From Phytohabitans sp036906915 (lineage in GTDB: Bacteria; Actinomycetota; Actinomycetes; Mycobacteriales; Micromonosporaceae), in NCBI RefSeq assembly GCF_036906915.1, contig NZ_JBAKHX010000008.1:93292-157291 (forward strand): DNA of 64,000 bases. Direction: 5' to 3'. The position numbers and the translations under genes are program-made. Of the stretch, positions 40,352 to 48,551 are shown piece after piece. Within the stretch, counting starts at the first letter, position 1; each line of letters opens with the position of its first letter. Under the pieces are notes generated by a model that saw only the letters and a program-made list of their open reading frames with translations, ran no database searches and was not told the DNA's origin.

Positions 40352-41375
40352 TCACTCGATCGGCCGGCACCCCGCACAGGGCGGCCCGCTCACAGCCGAA
40401 GCGCTGCCAGTCGAGCTGACCCGGCGCGTGGGCGTCGGTGTTGATCGCGAAGCGACAGCCCGCTTCCATGGCCCGCCGGAGCAGCCGTTTCGGCGGGTCC
40501 TGCCGCTCCGGCCGAGAGTTGATCTCGACAGCCGTGTCGTGTTCGGCGCACGCCGCGAAGACCGCGTCGGCGTCGAAGTCGCTGGGCGGCCGGGTCTTGC
40601 CGCCGCGCCGGTGCGCCCGGTCGCCCGGCCCGGTCACGCCCGCTGGCCTGTTTGCCACCATGCGCCCGGTGCAGTGACCCAGGATGTCGACGTGCGGGTT
40701 GGCGATAGCGGTGAGCATCCGCTTCGTCATCCGGGCACTGTCGTCGCGCAGCCCGCTGTGCACCGAGGCGACCACCACGTCGAGCCGGGCGAGTAGCTCC
40801 TCTTCCTGGTCGAGCGTGCCGTCGGCGAGGATGTCGACCTCGATGCCGGTCAGGATGCGAAAGCCCTCCGGCAGCGCGTCGTTGACCGCTGCCACGTAGT
40901 CGAGCTGCTTGCGCAGGCGGTCGGCGGTCAAGCCGCGTGCGACCGTCAGCCGGGGGGAGTGGTCGGTCAGCACCACGTACTCGTGGCCCAGCTCGACCGC
41001 CGCGAGCGCCATCTCCTCGATCGGGGAGCCGCCATCTGACCAGTCCGAGTGCGTGTGGCAGTCGCCGCGCAGGGCCGTGCGCAGCGCGGTCGCCGCCTCG
41101 TCCAGGTCGACGCCCTCGGTGGCCAGCAGCCGCCGCAGGTATACCGGCTCCTCGCCGGCCAGCGACTCGGTCACGCAGCGGGCGGTGACGTCGCCCACGC
41201 CGTTGAGGTCGGTGAGCGTGCCGGCCGCCGCTCGGCTGGCGACCTCGGTGGTGGGCAGGGCGGCGAGCGCCTTGGCCGCCGACCGGAACGCCCGCACCCG
41301 GTAGCTCGCCTCATTGGCCCGCTCCAGCAGGAACGCGATCCGCTTCAGATCGGCAATCGGATCCCGTGCGCTCAT
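40299..41375 (-). CDS. PHP-domain phosphoesterase with helix-hairpin-helix N-terminus
   Basis: 358 aa. The N-terminal 100 residues contain a helix-hairpin-helix like that of PolX (NGVGDVTARCVTE), followed by a PHP domain with the metal-ligand motifs DCHTHSDWSDG, VLTDHS, ASVHSG, LGHCTGR and NTDAHAPGQL. It lacks the polymerase palm of DNA polymerase X, so it is a PolX-related stand-alone PHP enzyme, possibly a 3'-exonuclease or phosphatase in DNA repair. ATG 41375 chosen (an ATG three codons earlier is possible). Ten bases after tyrA, so likely in one operon. Confidence 0.9.
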   Translation of the reverse strand: MSARDPIADLKRIAFLLERANEASYRVRAFRSAAKALAALPTTEVASRAAAGTLTDLNGVGDVTARCVTESLAGEEPVYLRRLLATEGVDLDEAATALRTALRGDCHTHSDWSDGGSPIEEMALAAVELGHEYVVLTDHSPRLTVARGLTADRLRKQLDYVAAVNDALPEGFRILTGIEVDILADGTLDQEEELLARLDVVVASVHSGLRDDSARMTKRMLTAIANPHVDILGHCTGRMVANRPAGVTGPGDRAHRRGGKTRPPSDFDADAVFAACAEHDTAVEINSRPERQDPPKRLLRRAMEAGCRFAINTDAHAPGQLDWQRFGCERAALCGVPADRVINSWPAERVVEWAQGHA

Positions 41376-41385
41376 GTGTCCCACA

Positions 41386-42366
41386 TTAGGAGTTGGGTCT
41401 GACGGCCGTGACCGTGCGGCGGTCCTCCGCCACCGCCGTTATCCAGCCGCCGGCTCTGCCGAGGCGCAGGAGAGCGTCGGAGCGGGCCGGGAGGTCCAAA
41501 GGCTTGCCCGGTTGCGGCGGCCAGGCGGCACGCGCGGCCGCTCCCGGCGCCAGCCAGCGGGTCAGCGACGAGATCGGGTCGCGCTCGTCGAGCGCGGCGC
41601 GGGCACCCGCGAGGACGTCGAGCACCGCGTCGAGCGCCGGGGCCACGGCTGCGGCGTTGCCGCCGCACATCGCGGCCACCAGCTCGGGCCGGCTGGCCGC
41701 CACCCGGGTGCCGTCGCGGAAAGATCCGGCTCCCAGCGTGCCCGCGAGCGGGTCGGTCGCCGCGGTCGCCGCCAGCGCCGAGGCCAGCAGATGGGGTACA
41801 TGGCTGACCGCCGCCACGGCCCGGTCGTGCTCGGCGGCGGTGGCCGGGACCACGCGGGCGCCGAGCCCGGTGAAGAGGGCGGCCAGATGCAGCCAGTCGG
41901 GCAGCGAGGTCTCCTTCGGCTCCAGGCAGAGCACCCACGCGCAGCCGGTGAACAGCTCGGCTTCGGCAGCCGCGAAGCCGGACTTTTCACGGCCGGCCAT
42001 CGGGTGCCCGCCGACGAACCCGGCCAGCCGCGGTAGCCGCCGCTTGACGAGCTCGCGGACCGGTTCTTTGACGGAGGTGACATCGGTGACCAGGCCGCGG
42101 TATCCGGTGCCGCCCAGCTCGATCAGAACGCCCTCGACCGCCGGCAGCGGCACCGCGATCACGACCAGCTCGGCCTTGGCGACCGCGTCTCGCACGGTGG
42201 GCACGACCTGCCAGCGGGCGCGCGCCGGCGCCTTTGCCGCGGCGGTACGCGCGGTCGCGCGGGTGGCCGGGTCGGCGTCGTACCCGAGCACGGCGTGCCC
42301 GGCCGCGGCGAGTGCGCGCAGCACAGAGCCGCCGATGAGTCCCAGCCCGAGAACCGCGATGTCCAC
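41386..42366 (-). CDS. tyrA: Prephenate dehydrogenase
   Basis: 326 aa. Rossmann motif VLGLGLIGGSVLRALAAAGH (residues about 5-24) and the TyrA signatures VTDVTSVKEPV, GGHPMAGREKSGF (catalytic His in GGHPMAG) and SHVPHLLASALA. Converts prephenate with NAD(P)+ to 4-hydroxyphenylpyruvate for tyrosine synthesis. GTG start at 42366. The same neighbourhood with tadA is common in actinomycetes. Confidence 0.95.
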   Translation of the reverse strand: MDIAVLGLGLIGGSVLRALAAAGHAVLGYDADPATRATARTAAAKAPARARWQVVPTVRDAVAKAELVVIAVPLPAVEGVLIELGGTGYRGLVTDVTSVKEPVRELVKRRLPRLAGFVGGHPMAGREKSGFAAAEAELFTGCAWVLCLEPKETSLPDWLHLAALFTGLGARVVPATAAEHDRAVAAVSHVPHLLASALAATAATDPLAGTLGAGSFRDGTRVAASRPELVAAMCGGNAAAVAPALDAVLDVLAGARAALDERDPISSLTRWLAPGAAARAAWPPQPGKPLDLPARSDALLRLGRAGGWITAVAEDRRTVTAVRPNS

Positions 42367-42424
42367 GGGGGTGACTCTCGCACATAGCGCTCCCGCATTG
42401 TTACCCGTGCGCTAGCGTAATTTC

Positions 42425-43564
42425 GTGGCTATCCGGAATGGATTATTCGCATTGCTAACAATCAGTGCGCTTAGTGCTAGTTTGGTCATCGCCGGACCGG
42501 CATCGGCGGCCGTGTCCGCCGCCCCGAATCCCGCACCCACCTTCAACGGCACCGTCTACGCGGTCGCGTACGCGGGCGAGACGGCCTACGTCGGCGGCGA
42601 CTTCACGATCGCCACCGTCAACGGCCGCTCGTACACCCGCAACCGCCTGGCCGCCTTCGACGTGCGCACCGGGGCGCTGCGCGGCTGGGCACCCAGCGCC
42701 GACGCGCGCGTCCGGGCCATCGCGGTCTCCGGCGGGTCCGTCTACATCGGCGGCGCCTTCGGGTACGTCAGCGGAGCGCGCCGGGACAGCCTGGCGCGGC
42801 TCAGCGCCAGCACCGGCGCCGTACACAGTTTCAAGCACAGCCTCTCCGGCCAGCCGTACTCGCTGGCCGTCGCCAACGGTCGCCTCTACGCCGGCGGCAA
42901 CATCAGCTTGGTCGACGGCCAGCCACGGTCCCGGCTGGCCGCGTTCAGCCTGAGCACCGGGGCGCTCGACGGCACCTGGCGGCCGAGCGTCGACAGCACC
43001 GTCGAGGCGGTCGCGGCCACGGCCGACCGGGTCTACGTCGGCGGCAAATTCGGCGCCGTGAACGGGACGAGCCAGGCTCGGCTCGCGGCCGTGCACCCGG
43101 CCTCCGGCGAGCTCGACAGCGGCTTCCGGGCCCGCCCCGCCGACATCGCGCACGGGCTCACGGTGAGCGGCGGAGCCGTGTACGCGGCTCACGGCGGCCC
43201 GGGTGGGCGGGTCGTCGCGTACGGGCTCGACGGCGCCAGCCGGTGGAACCTCACGATGGACGGCGACCCGCACGCCGTGACGGTGCTCGACGGGATCGTC
43301 TACTTCGGTGGCCACTTCGACAACGTGTGCCGGTCGGCGCGGACCGGATACCAGGGGGAGTGCCTGGACGGAAAGACCCGGCGGGTCAAGCTGGGCGCCG
43401 CCGACACAAGCAGCGGCACGCTGCTGTCCTGGAGCGCGAACGGCAACGGCGTCGAGGGCGTCTTCACGATGGCGGTGCACACCAGCCTGCGGAAGGTCGC
43501 GGCGGGCGGCGCGTTCACCGCCATCAACGGCGCGCAGCGCGAGCGCTTCGTCCAGTTCGGTTAG
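42425..43564 (+). CDS. Secreted beta-propeller protein
   Basis: 379 aa. Signal peptide ending AGPASAAV, then seven or so repeats of about 45 residues with the pattern AVAxxGxxxYVGGxFxxVNG followed by RxRLAAFDxxTGAL (examples: YVGGDFTIATVNG, YIGGAFGYVSG, YVGGKFGAVNG, YFGGHFDNV, AGGAFTAINGAQ). This is a delta-60/NHL-like propeller. No enzyme motif. GTG 42425 begins AIRNGLFALL. Stop is four bases from that of the convergent M23 gene. Confidence 0.88.
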   Translation: MAIRNGLFALLTISALSASLVIAGPASAAVSAAPNPAPTFNGTVYAVAYAGETAYVGGDFTIATVNGRSYTRNRLAAFDVRTGALRGWAPSADARVRAIAVSGGSVYIGGAFGYVSGARRDSLARLSASTGAVHSFKHSLSGQPYSLAVANGRLYAGGNISLVDGQPRSRLAAFSLSTGALDGTWRPSVDSTVEAVAATADRVYVGGKFGAVNGTSQARLAAVHPASGELDSGFRARPADIAHGLTVSGGAVYAAHGGPGGRVVAYGLDGASRWNLTMDGDPHAVTVLDGIVYFGGHFDNVCRSARTGYQGECLDGKTRRVKLGAADTSSGTLLSWSANGNGVEGVFTMAVHTSLRKVAAGGAFTAINGAQRERFVQFG

Positions 43565-43568
43565 CGGT

Positions 43569-44327
43569 TTACGGCGCGCTCGGGCAGCCGTTGGACTTCT
43601 GCCACGACTTCACCTTGTCGACCGGCGACTTGTTGCTCTTCTTGCGCCACGCGTCGAGGTACATGGCCGGCCAGACGACGCCCCGGCGGAGCCACCAGTC
43701 GCCGGTGCGCTTGCACGGTGGAGAGATGCCGAAGTGCAGGTGGCACACGTTGTTGGCGTTGCCGGTCTTGCCGACCGTGCCGAGCCGCTGGCCGGCCCGG
43801 ACGCGTACGCCCGCCTCGATGCCGCTCTGCACCACGGTGAGGTGCGAGCCGTAGTACCGCACGCCGTCGTCACCGAGCAGCGACACCGACAGGCCGCCGT
43901 TGTTCGGCCCTTGGACGCCGCTCTTGCTGTACTTGTCGACCCGGCTCACCTCGAGCACCTTGCCATCGGTCACGGCGACGACCGGCTCGCCGCAGTCGGC
44001 GAAGATGTCGGTCGCCGGGTACGCCGAGTGGGTCGGGTGGTACGCGACGTTGCTGGCCGACACGGGGAAGACGTACTTCCACTTCCCGCTCGTCGTGGAG
44101 GTGGACTTGCTCGTCGACGGCTTGGGGCTCGGTGACTTGCTCGCGCTCGGGGTCGGCGAGGGCGTCGGCGCGGCCGTGGTGGGCGCGACCGTCGTGGGCG
44201 CCGGCGTGAGGCTGCCGGCGCCTTCCCACTGTGGCGCCGCCTCTTCGGGCGCCTGCTTCGCGCAGCCAGCGACCAGTGCGGCTGACAGCAGAACGATCAT
44301 CGACGCGTGTACCCGTCCCCGTAACAC
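43569..44327 (-). CDS. M23-family peptidoglycan peptidase-like lipoprotein
   Basis: 252 aa. Short signal with lipobox (LVAGC), a Thr/Pro/Ser linker rich in TTAAPTPSPTP, then a LytM/M23 domain (about 105-205). The zinc motifs are HSAYPATDIFADCG (usual HxxxD region) and HLHFGISPP; a third His is at GSHLT. All expected ligands seem present. It should cleave or bind peptidoglycan outside the membrane. GTG 44327 is favoured (AGGA upstream); ATG 44300 would cut into the signal. Divergent from the 120-aa membrane gene. Confidence 0.9.
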   Translation of the reverse strand: MLRGRVHASMIVLLSAALVAGCAKQAPEEAAPQWEGAGSLTPAPTTVAPTTAAPTPSPTPSASKSPSPKPSTSKSTSTTSGKWKYVFPVSASNVAYHPTHSAYPATDIFADCGEPVVAVTDGKVLEVSRVDKYSKSGVQGPNNGGLSVSLLGDDGVRYYGSHLTVVQSGIEAGVRVRAGQRLGTVGKTGNANNVCHLHFGISPPCKRTGDWWLRRGVVWPAMYLDAWRKKSNKSPVDKVKSWQKSNGCPSAP

Positions 44328-44360
44328 CCGGCCATCCTGGCAGATAGGTACGCTCCTGTC

Positions 44361-44723
44361 ATGGCCGACCACTACCCGGCACGGCCGCCGGTGCGTACCC
44401 CATCGGGGTTGTTTCCGTCGGGACCACCGCGCCCCACCTACCGTGAGCCGCACCGGGTGCGGCCCGCGGGCCTGACCGCCGGCCTGGGCGCGGGGGTCGC
44501 CTGGCTGCTCTTCCTGGGTCTTCTCGGCGGTGATCTCCGCGGCTACGTCTCGTGGACGGTCCTCGCCGGCCTGTTCGCGTGGGCGGTCGCGTGGATCTTG
44601 ACGCGCCTGGGTGACCGGGGCGTGGCGGCTGGCGTGGCGATCGCCACTGGACTGGCCTGGTCGATCGCGGCGGTGGCGGTGGCTGTTCGCTGGGGCATGA
44701 CCGGCGACTGGCCGCTCTGGTAA
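44361..44723 (+). CDS. Small membrane protein, 120 aa
   Basis: A basic, Pro-rich N-terminus of about 35 residues, then three hydrophobic helices (AGLGAGVAWLLFLGLLGG, YVSWTVLAGLFAWAVAWIL, AIATGLAWSIAAVAVAVRW). No known family. Starts 33 bp from the divergent M23 lipoprotein gene, so they share promoters and may both concern the envelope. Confidence 0.75.
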   Translation: MADHYPARPPVRTPSGLFPSGPPRPTYREPHRVRPAGLTAGLGAGVAWLLFLGLLGGDLRGYVSWTVLAGLFAWAVAWILTRLGDRGVAAGVAIATGLAWSIAAVAVAVRWGMTGDWPLW

Positions 44724-44813
44724 CCAGCCGTTCCGGTAAACGCTGTGTGGCGGGCGCGTTGCGTCTCGCACCCGGGCTTGACGAAGTCCAGCGTGGTTCG
44801 GCACCCTCGCGAC

Positions 44814-44981
44814 ATGGTCTGGACAGTGCAGCGGCTCGACCCCGACCGAAGCCGCCGCCGGTTGCAGCTCCTTGCCGAGCTAGCCAGCGCGAAGTCGGTG
44901 CGGGACCGCGAGCGCCCACCCCAGCGGCGCGGTGAGCGCCTGCGTGAGCTGATCGCGATGCGCCGGCGCCTGGCCGGCTGA
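44814..44981 (+). CDS. Possible small basic protein, 55 aa
   Basis: Starts MVWTVQRLDPDRSRR and consists of an Arg/Glu-rich helix (LQLLAELASAKSVRDRERP, RRGERLRELIAMRRRLAG). ATG 44814 has no strong ribosome-binding site, and the frame opens earlier at 44745. The amphipathic helical sequence looks protein-like, but shortness and composition keep confidence low. Confidence 0.4.
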   Translation: MVWTVQRLDPDRSRRRLQLLAELASAKSVRDRERPPQRRGERLRELIAMRRRLAG

Positions 44982-45067
44982 CGTGCGCTATCCCTCAGCG
45001 GCGTTGCGCGCTCAGTAACCGACATAACCGGCTACCGTCACGCGTATCAGACAACCTTGGGGGGACC

Positions 45068-45592
45068 GTGTCGTACTTCGCTGCTGCCGTTGTGCGCGGC
45101 TCGGACGGCTGGACCGCAGCTGAACTTGATCTTACTGGCGCGGCGGACATCGACGAGGTGGCCGACCAGCTGCGCGACGTCAATCCAGACGCCGACGTGT
45201 CGTTGCTCTTCGTCGAGGCCGACGACCTGTACCTGGCGATACTCCGTCTCGACCAGGGCGAGGACCTGCGACTGTTCGGGTCTGACTCGGTCTTCGCGGA
45301 GGAGTCCCGGCTCGGCGCGCTGCTTCTCGGCGACATCGAGACGCCCGCGCTGGAGATCGACGAGGTGACCGAGCCGCCGGTGCCCGCCGATGACGACGAA
45401 GACGAGCCGCCGGCCAGCGAGCCCGACGTCGAGCCCGTCGGCGACGCGGACCTGCTGAAAGATCTCGGCATCAGCTCGCACCAGCTCCTCGAACTGTGCG
45501 CGCACGAGGGCATGATGCCCGCCGACGTGACGGCCGAGGTGTGCCAGGTGCTCGGCTGTGGCGACGAGGTCGAGGAGCTGCGCGAGGCGTGA
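45068..45592 (+). CDS. tRNA adenosine deaminase-associated protein
   Basis: 174 aa, very acidic. Matches the actinobacterial family always found next to tadA: SYFAAAVVRGSDGWTAAELD at the N-terminus, an Asp/Glu/Pro linker (PADDDEDEPPASEPDVEP), and a C-terminal helical part (DLGISSHQLLELCAHEG, DVTAEVCQVLGCGDEVEELR). GTG 45068 after GGGG. Its TGA overlaps the GTG that begins the tandem repeat before tadA. Exact role is unknown; a partner or regulator of TadA is the working view. Confidence 0.9.
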   Translation: MSYFAAAVVRGSDGWTAAELDLTGAADIDEVADQLRDVNPDADVSLLFVEADDLYLAILRLDQGEDLRLFGSDSVFAEESRLGALLLGDIETPALEIDEVTEPPVPADDDEDEPPASEPDVEPVGDADLLKDLGISSHQLLELCAHEGMMPADVTAEVCQVLGCGDEVEELREA

Positions 45593-45828
45593 GCGAGGGA
45601 GGTGGCGCGGCGGCGCCTGGACCGAGCGACGCGCCGATGAAGTCGGTGCGCGGCGCGCGGGAAGGCGTCGCCTTCAGCGCCGCCCGACCGAGCGAACCCG
45701 GAGGCACAGTGAGCGAGGGAGGTGGCGCGGCGGCGCCTGGACCGAGCGACGCGCCGACGAAGTCGGTGCGCGGCGCGCGGGAAGGCGTCGCCTTCAGCGC
45801 CGCCCGACCGAGCGAACCCGGAGGCACA
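45589..45828 (+). repeat. Two 120-bp tandem units duplicating the tadA start region
   Basis: Unit 1 (45589-45708) and unit 2 (45709-45828) are identical except for one T/C difference (45638/45758). Each begins GTGAGC, is open in the tadA frame for 40 codons, contains the palindrome GAAGGCG-T-CGCCTTC, and ends CCCGGAGGCACA, the ribosome-binding site for the next GTGAGC. The third GTGAGC (45829) starts tadA. TadA could therefore begin at any of three GTGs, giving 0, 40 or 80 extra residues. Confidence 0.95.
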
Positions 45829-46281
45829 GTGAGCCGCCGCGAGCTGCACGAGCTTTGGATGCGCCGGGCACTCGCCGTCGCAGGCTCGGGAGGCGCCGAC
45901 GACGTCCCGGTCGGGGCCGTCGTGTACGGGCCGGACGGCACCGAACTCGCCACCGGCCGCAACGAGCGCGAGTTGACCGGCGACCCCACCGCGCACGCCG
46001 AGATCCTGGCGCTGCGCCGGGCCGCCGCCGCGCTCGGCGAGTGGCGGCTTGAGGGCTGCACGCTGGTCGTGACCCTGGAACCGTGCACGATGTGCGCCGG
46101 CGCGCTCGTGCTGACCAGGGTGTCCACAGTGGTCTTCGGCGCCTGGGAACCCAAGACGGGCGCGGTGGGCTCGCTGTGGGACGTGGTGCGCGACCGCCGT
46201 CTCAACCACCGGCCCGAGGTGTACTCGGGCGTGCTCGAAGCCGAGTGTGCGGCGATGATGCGGTCGTTCTTCCGCCTTTAG
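45829..46281 (+). CDS. tadA: tRNA-specific adenosine deaminase
   Basis: 150 aa from GTG 45829. Cytidine-deaminase fold with the zinc and proton-shuttle motif HAE (His56, Glu58) and PCTMC (Cys86, Cys89). Deaminates A34 of tRNA-Arg(ACG) to inosine; that tRNA gene lies at 19831-19903. The start chosen gives the normal family length (VSRRELHELWMRRALAVA). Upstream in-frame GTGs at 45709 and 45589 would add one or two 40-residue repeat units. Stop overlaps the convergent thioesterase stop. Confidence 0.96.
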   Translation: MSRRELHELWMRRALAVAGSGGADDVPVGAVVYGPDGTELATGRNERELTGDPTAHAEILALRRAAAALGEWRLEGCTLVVTLEPCTMCAGALVLTRVSTVVFGAWEPKTGAVGSLWDVVRDRRLNHRPEVYSGVLEAECAAMMRSFFRL

Positions 46282-46712
46282 TGCTTCAGCAGGCTCGTGC
46301 CGATCTCGCGGGCGGACTCTGTCCACGCCGTCGGGCGCATGGTCGCCGGATCGAGGCGGACGATCGCGCGGCGCCCCTCGGCGTAGCAGGTCTGCCGGTC
46401 GGTGGAGAGAAACCGGAACCCGTACTCCGCGCTGCTCTGCCCCATGTGGTTGAGCCAGAAATGCACCAGCACCTCGCCCGCGCCCCGGATCGGCCGCAGG
46501 TACGTGATGCTGAATTCGCGTACCGCGTGGACGAGGTCGGGCGTCGACGGGCCGTTGTGGTCGAAGTAGTGCCCGCGCGCGGTCCAGTACGGGGCTACCG
46601 CCCGCTCCAGCAGCACCGCGTATCTGGCGTTGTGCACAAGGCCCATGGCGTCGAGGTCGTCGAAGTACACGGCGATCGGCTCGACGTGGCCATATTCGAG
46701 GGCGAGGGTCAT
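46278..46712 (-). CDS. Hotdog-fold acyl-CoA thioesterase
   Basis: 144 aa. 4HBT-type hotdog: VYFDDLDAMGLVHNARYAVLL contains the catalytic Asp-x6-(V/H)-x-N region (given in parts as VYFDDLDAMG and LVHNARYAVLL), followed by EFSITYLRPIRGAGEVLVHF. Hydrolyses acyl-CoA or acyl carrier thioesters. ATG 46712 has GGAGG upstream and overlaps the stop of the TetR gene (ATGA), so the regulator and thioesterase form a coupled operon. Confidence 0.92.
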   Translation of the reverse strand: MTLALEYGHVEPIAVYFDDLDAMGLVHNARYAVLLERAVAPYWTARGHYFDHNGPSTPDLVHAVREFSITYLRPIRGAGEVLVHFWLNHMGQSSAEYGFRFLSTDRQTCYAEGRRAIVRLDPATMRPTAWTESAREIGTSLLKH

Positions 46713-47347
46713 TCCTGTGCCTCCGGTAGCAGGGTGGGATCGGTGCAGAGCCCGCGCAGGCGTTCCAGTACGGCGCGGGTGGCGAGGGGACGGACGACTT
46801 CGGGGGAGAGCAGGCGGAACTGCATGACAGCGGCGACGCCGGCCGCCTCGATCTCGTACGCCAGCACCGCAACGTCGGTGTCCTCCCGCAGCTCGCCAAT
46901 CTCGATGGCCTGCCGCGCGAGTAGCTCGATGTACTCCATCCACTCGGCGTGGGTCTGTGCGATGCGGTCGTACACCGGCCCGGAGCGGGCGTTGTATTCG
47001 AACTTGGCATTGGCGAAGAAGCAGCCGCCCGGCAGGGTCTTGGCCGAGTAGAAGTCGAGCCGGGCCATGTGTAGCGCCCACAGCCGGCGTACCCCGCGCG
47101 GAGCCGTCCGGGCCGGGTCGATGACGTGCTCGGTCCACTGCTCCCGGGCCCGCTCGACGGCGGCGAGCTGGAGATCCTGTTTCGATCGCCAGTGCGCGAA
47201 GAGCCCGGACTTGCTCACCCCGAGCGTCTCGGCGAGCTGGCCGAGCGAAAGCCCGTCGAGGCCCACCTGGGTGGCCAGTGCGACCGCCCGGTCGAGCACC
47301 GCCGTGCGGGTGCGCTCGCCGCGGGCCACCCGGCCGTCCACTGTCAT
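46709..47347 (-). CDS. TetR/AcrR family transcriptional regulator
   Basis: 212 aa. HTH region LSLGQLAETLGVSKSGLFAHW near residues 33-53 (parts LSLGQLAETLG and VSKSGLFAHW), typical of TetR; the C-terminal domain has GGCFFANAKFEY, common in a subgroup with TetR_C_33/YcdC-like ligand domains. ATG 47347. Probably controls itself and the downstream thioesterase; a palindromic operator lies at 47371-47384. Ligand is perhaps an acyl-CoA, from the neighbour. Confidence 0.92.
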   Translation of the reverse strand: MTVDGRVARGERTRTAVLDRAVALATQVGLDGLSLGQLAETLGVSKSGLFAHWRSKQDLQLAAVERAREQWTEHVIDPARTAPRGVRRLWALHMARLDFYSAKTLPGGCFFANAKFEYNARSGPVYDRIAQTHAEWMEYIELLARQAIEIGELREDTDVAVLAYEIEAAGVAAVMQFRLLSPEVVRPLATRAVLERLRGLCTDPTLLPEAQE

Positions 47348-47370
47348 GCCAGGAGCATACGATAAATAAG

Positions 47371-47384
47371 ACCGACCGGTCGTA
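47371..47384. promoter_or_regulatory. TetR operator candidate
   Basis: Core palindrome CGACCGGTCG in the AT-rich context AAG-ACCGACCGGTCGT-AAA, 24 bp upstream of the TetR start and just before the histidine kinase stop. The ACCGACCGGT pattern is frequent among TetR sites in actinobacteria. Confidence 0.6.
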
Positions 47385-47387
47385 AAT

Positions 47388-48551
47388 TTAGTTGGCGGGC
47401 AACGTGACCTGTACCACCAGCCCGCCACCCTCCCGCGGCACCGCCTGAGCGTCGCCGCCGTGCGCCCGCGCGACCGCCCGCACGATCGACAGGCCGAGCC
47501 CAAAGCCGCGGCCGCCGTCGGTGCGTTCCCGGCCCAGCCGGCGGAACGGCTGGAAGAGCGCCTCGATCTCGTACCCAGGCACCACCGGCCCGGTGTTCGA
47601 CACGGTGAGCGACGCCTGGCCGTCCGCCACACTCGTGGCGACAGCGAGCCAACCGTCGGGCGCGTTGTGCCGGATGGCGTTCTCCACCAGGTTCTGCGTC
47701 AACCGCTCCAACAGGATCGCGTCGCCCGCGGTCGAGGCGGCGCGCAGGTCGCGAACGATCTCCACCGTGCCCGGTGTCGCCTGGTCGAGCACGTGCGCGG
47801 CGACCTCGGCCAGGTCGACGGGCGCCCGCTCGGTGATCTCCTGTTCGGCGTCCGCGAGCGTGAGCAGGCCGTCGATCAGCCGCTCGTGCCGCTCGTTGAC
47901 GGTCAGCAGCGACTCGCCCAGCCGCCGGGTCTCGGCCGTGGCCTCCGGCCGGGTAATCGCCAGCTCCACGAGTGCCCGGTTGAGCGCCAGCGGTGTGCGC
48001 AGCTCGTGCGAGGCGTTGGCGACGAAACGGCGCTGGCCGTCGAACGAACGGTCCAGCCGTTCCAGCATCACGTCGAAGGTGTCCGCCAGCTCCTTGACCT
48101 CGTCACCCGGGCCGGCCAGGGCTATCCGCTCGTGCAGTCCCCGGCCCGCGCCGTCGGCGCCCGCGATCCGGCGCGCCGTCTCGGTGATCCGTTGCAGCGG
48201 CTGCAACGCCCGGCCGGCCACCAGCCAGCCGAACCCACCAGCGGCCAAACCGACCACGAGCAGCGCGACGGCGCCCTGGGTGAGCAGCGAGTCCAGGGTC
48301 TCTTCGCGGTACCGCTCCTGCTCGGCCATGATCTCCTGGCGAATCGTCTCCCACGCCTGAGGGTCCTGCGGCAGCGTCTGGAGCTGAGAGCGGAACTCGG
48401 CCATGACCTGGTTGTTGCGGTCGAGGCCGACCCGGTCCTCCAGGCGCTGGTTCACCAGGAAGTACGTCACCCCGAGCAGCAGCGCGCCGGCGAGAAAGAA
48501 CAAACCGCCGAACAGCACGGTCAGGCGCAGGCGGATCGTCCAGCCCTTCAT
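47388..48551 (-). CDS. Two-component sensor histidine kinase
   Basis: 387 aa. Two membrane helices (about 10-32 and 90-112) flanking a short extracellular sensor, a HAMP domain (about 113-165), a HisKA dimerisation domain with phospho-acceptor His182 (NASHELRTPL), and HATPase motifs NLVENAIRHN, and GRGFGLGLSIV. ATG 48551 overlaps the stop of the regulator gene (ATGA). Together they are a coupled OmpR-type pair that lies divergent to a MacAB-like efflux operon and may control it. Confidence 0.94.
   Translation of the reverse strand: MKGWTIRLRLTVLFGGLFFLAGALLLGVTYFLVNQRLEDRVGLDRNNQVMAEFRSQLQTLPQDPQAWETIRQEIMAEQERYREETLDSLLTQGAVALLVVGLAAGGFGWLVAGRALQPLQRITETARRIAGADGAGRGLHERIALAGPGDEVKELADTFDVMLERLDRSFDGQRRFVANASHELRTPLALNRALVELAITRPEATAETRRLGESLLTVNERHERLIDGLLTLADAEQEITERAPVDLAEVAAHVLDQATPGTVEIVRDLRAASTAGDAILLERLTQNLVENAIRHNAPDGWLAVATSVADGQASLTVSNTGPVVPGYEIEALFQPFRRLGRERTDGGRGFGLGLSIVRAVARAHGGDAQAVPREGGGLVVQVTLPAN

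Noticed and set aside
44995..47010. 671-codon reverse frame across tadA and its neighbours
   Set aside because: Runs through three well-supported genes and contains Ser/Arg low-complexity sequence only.
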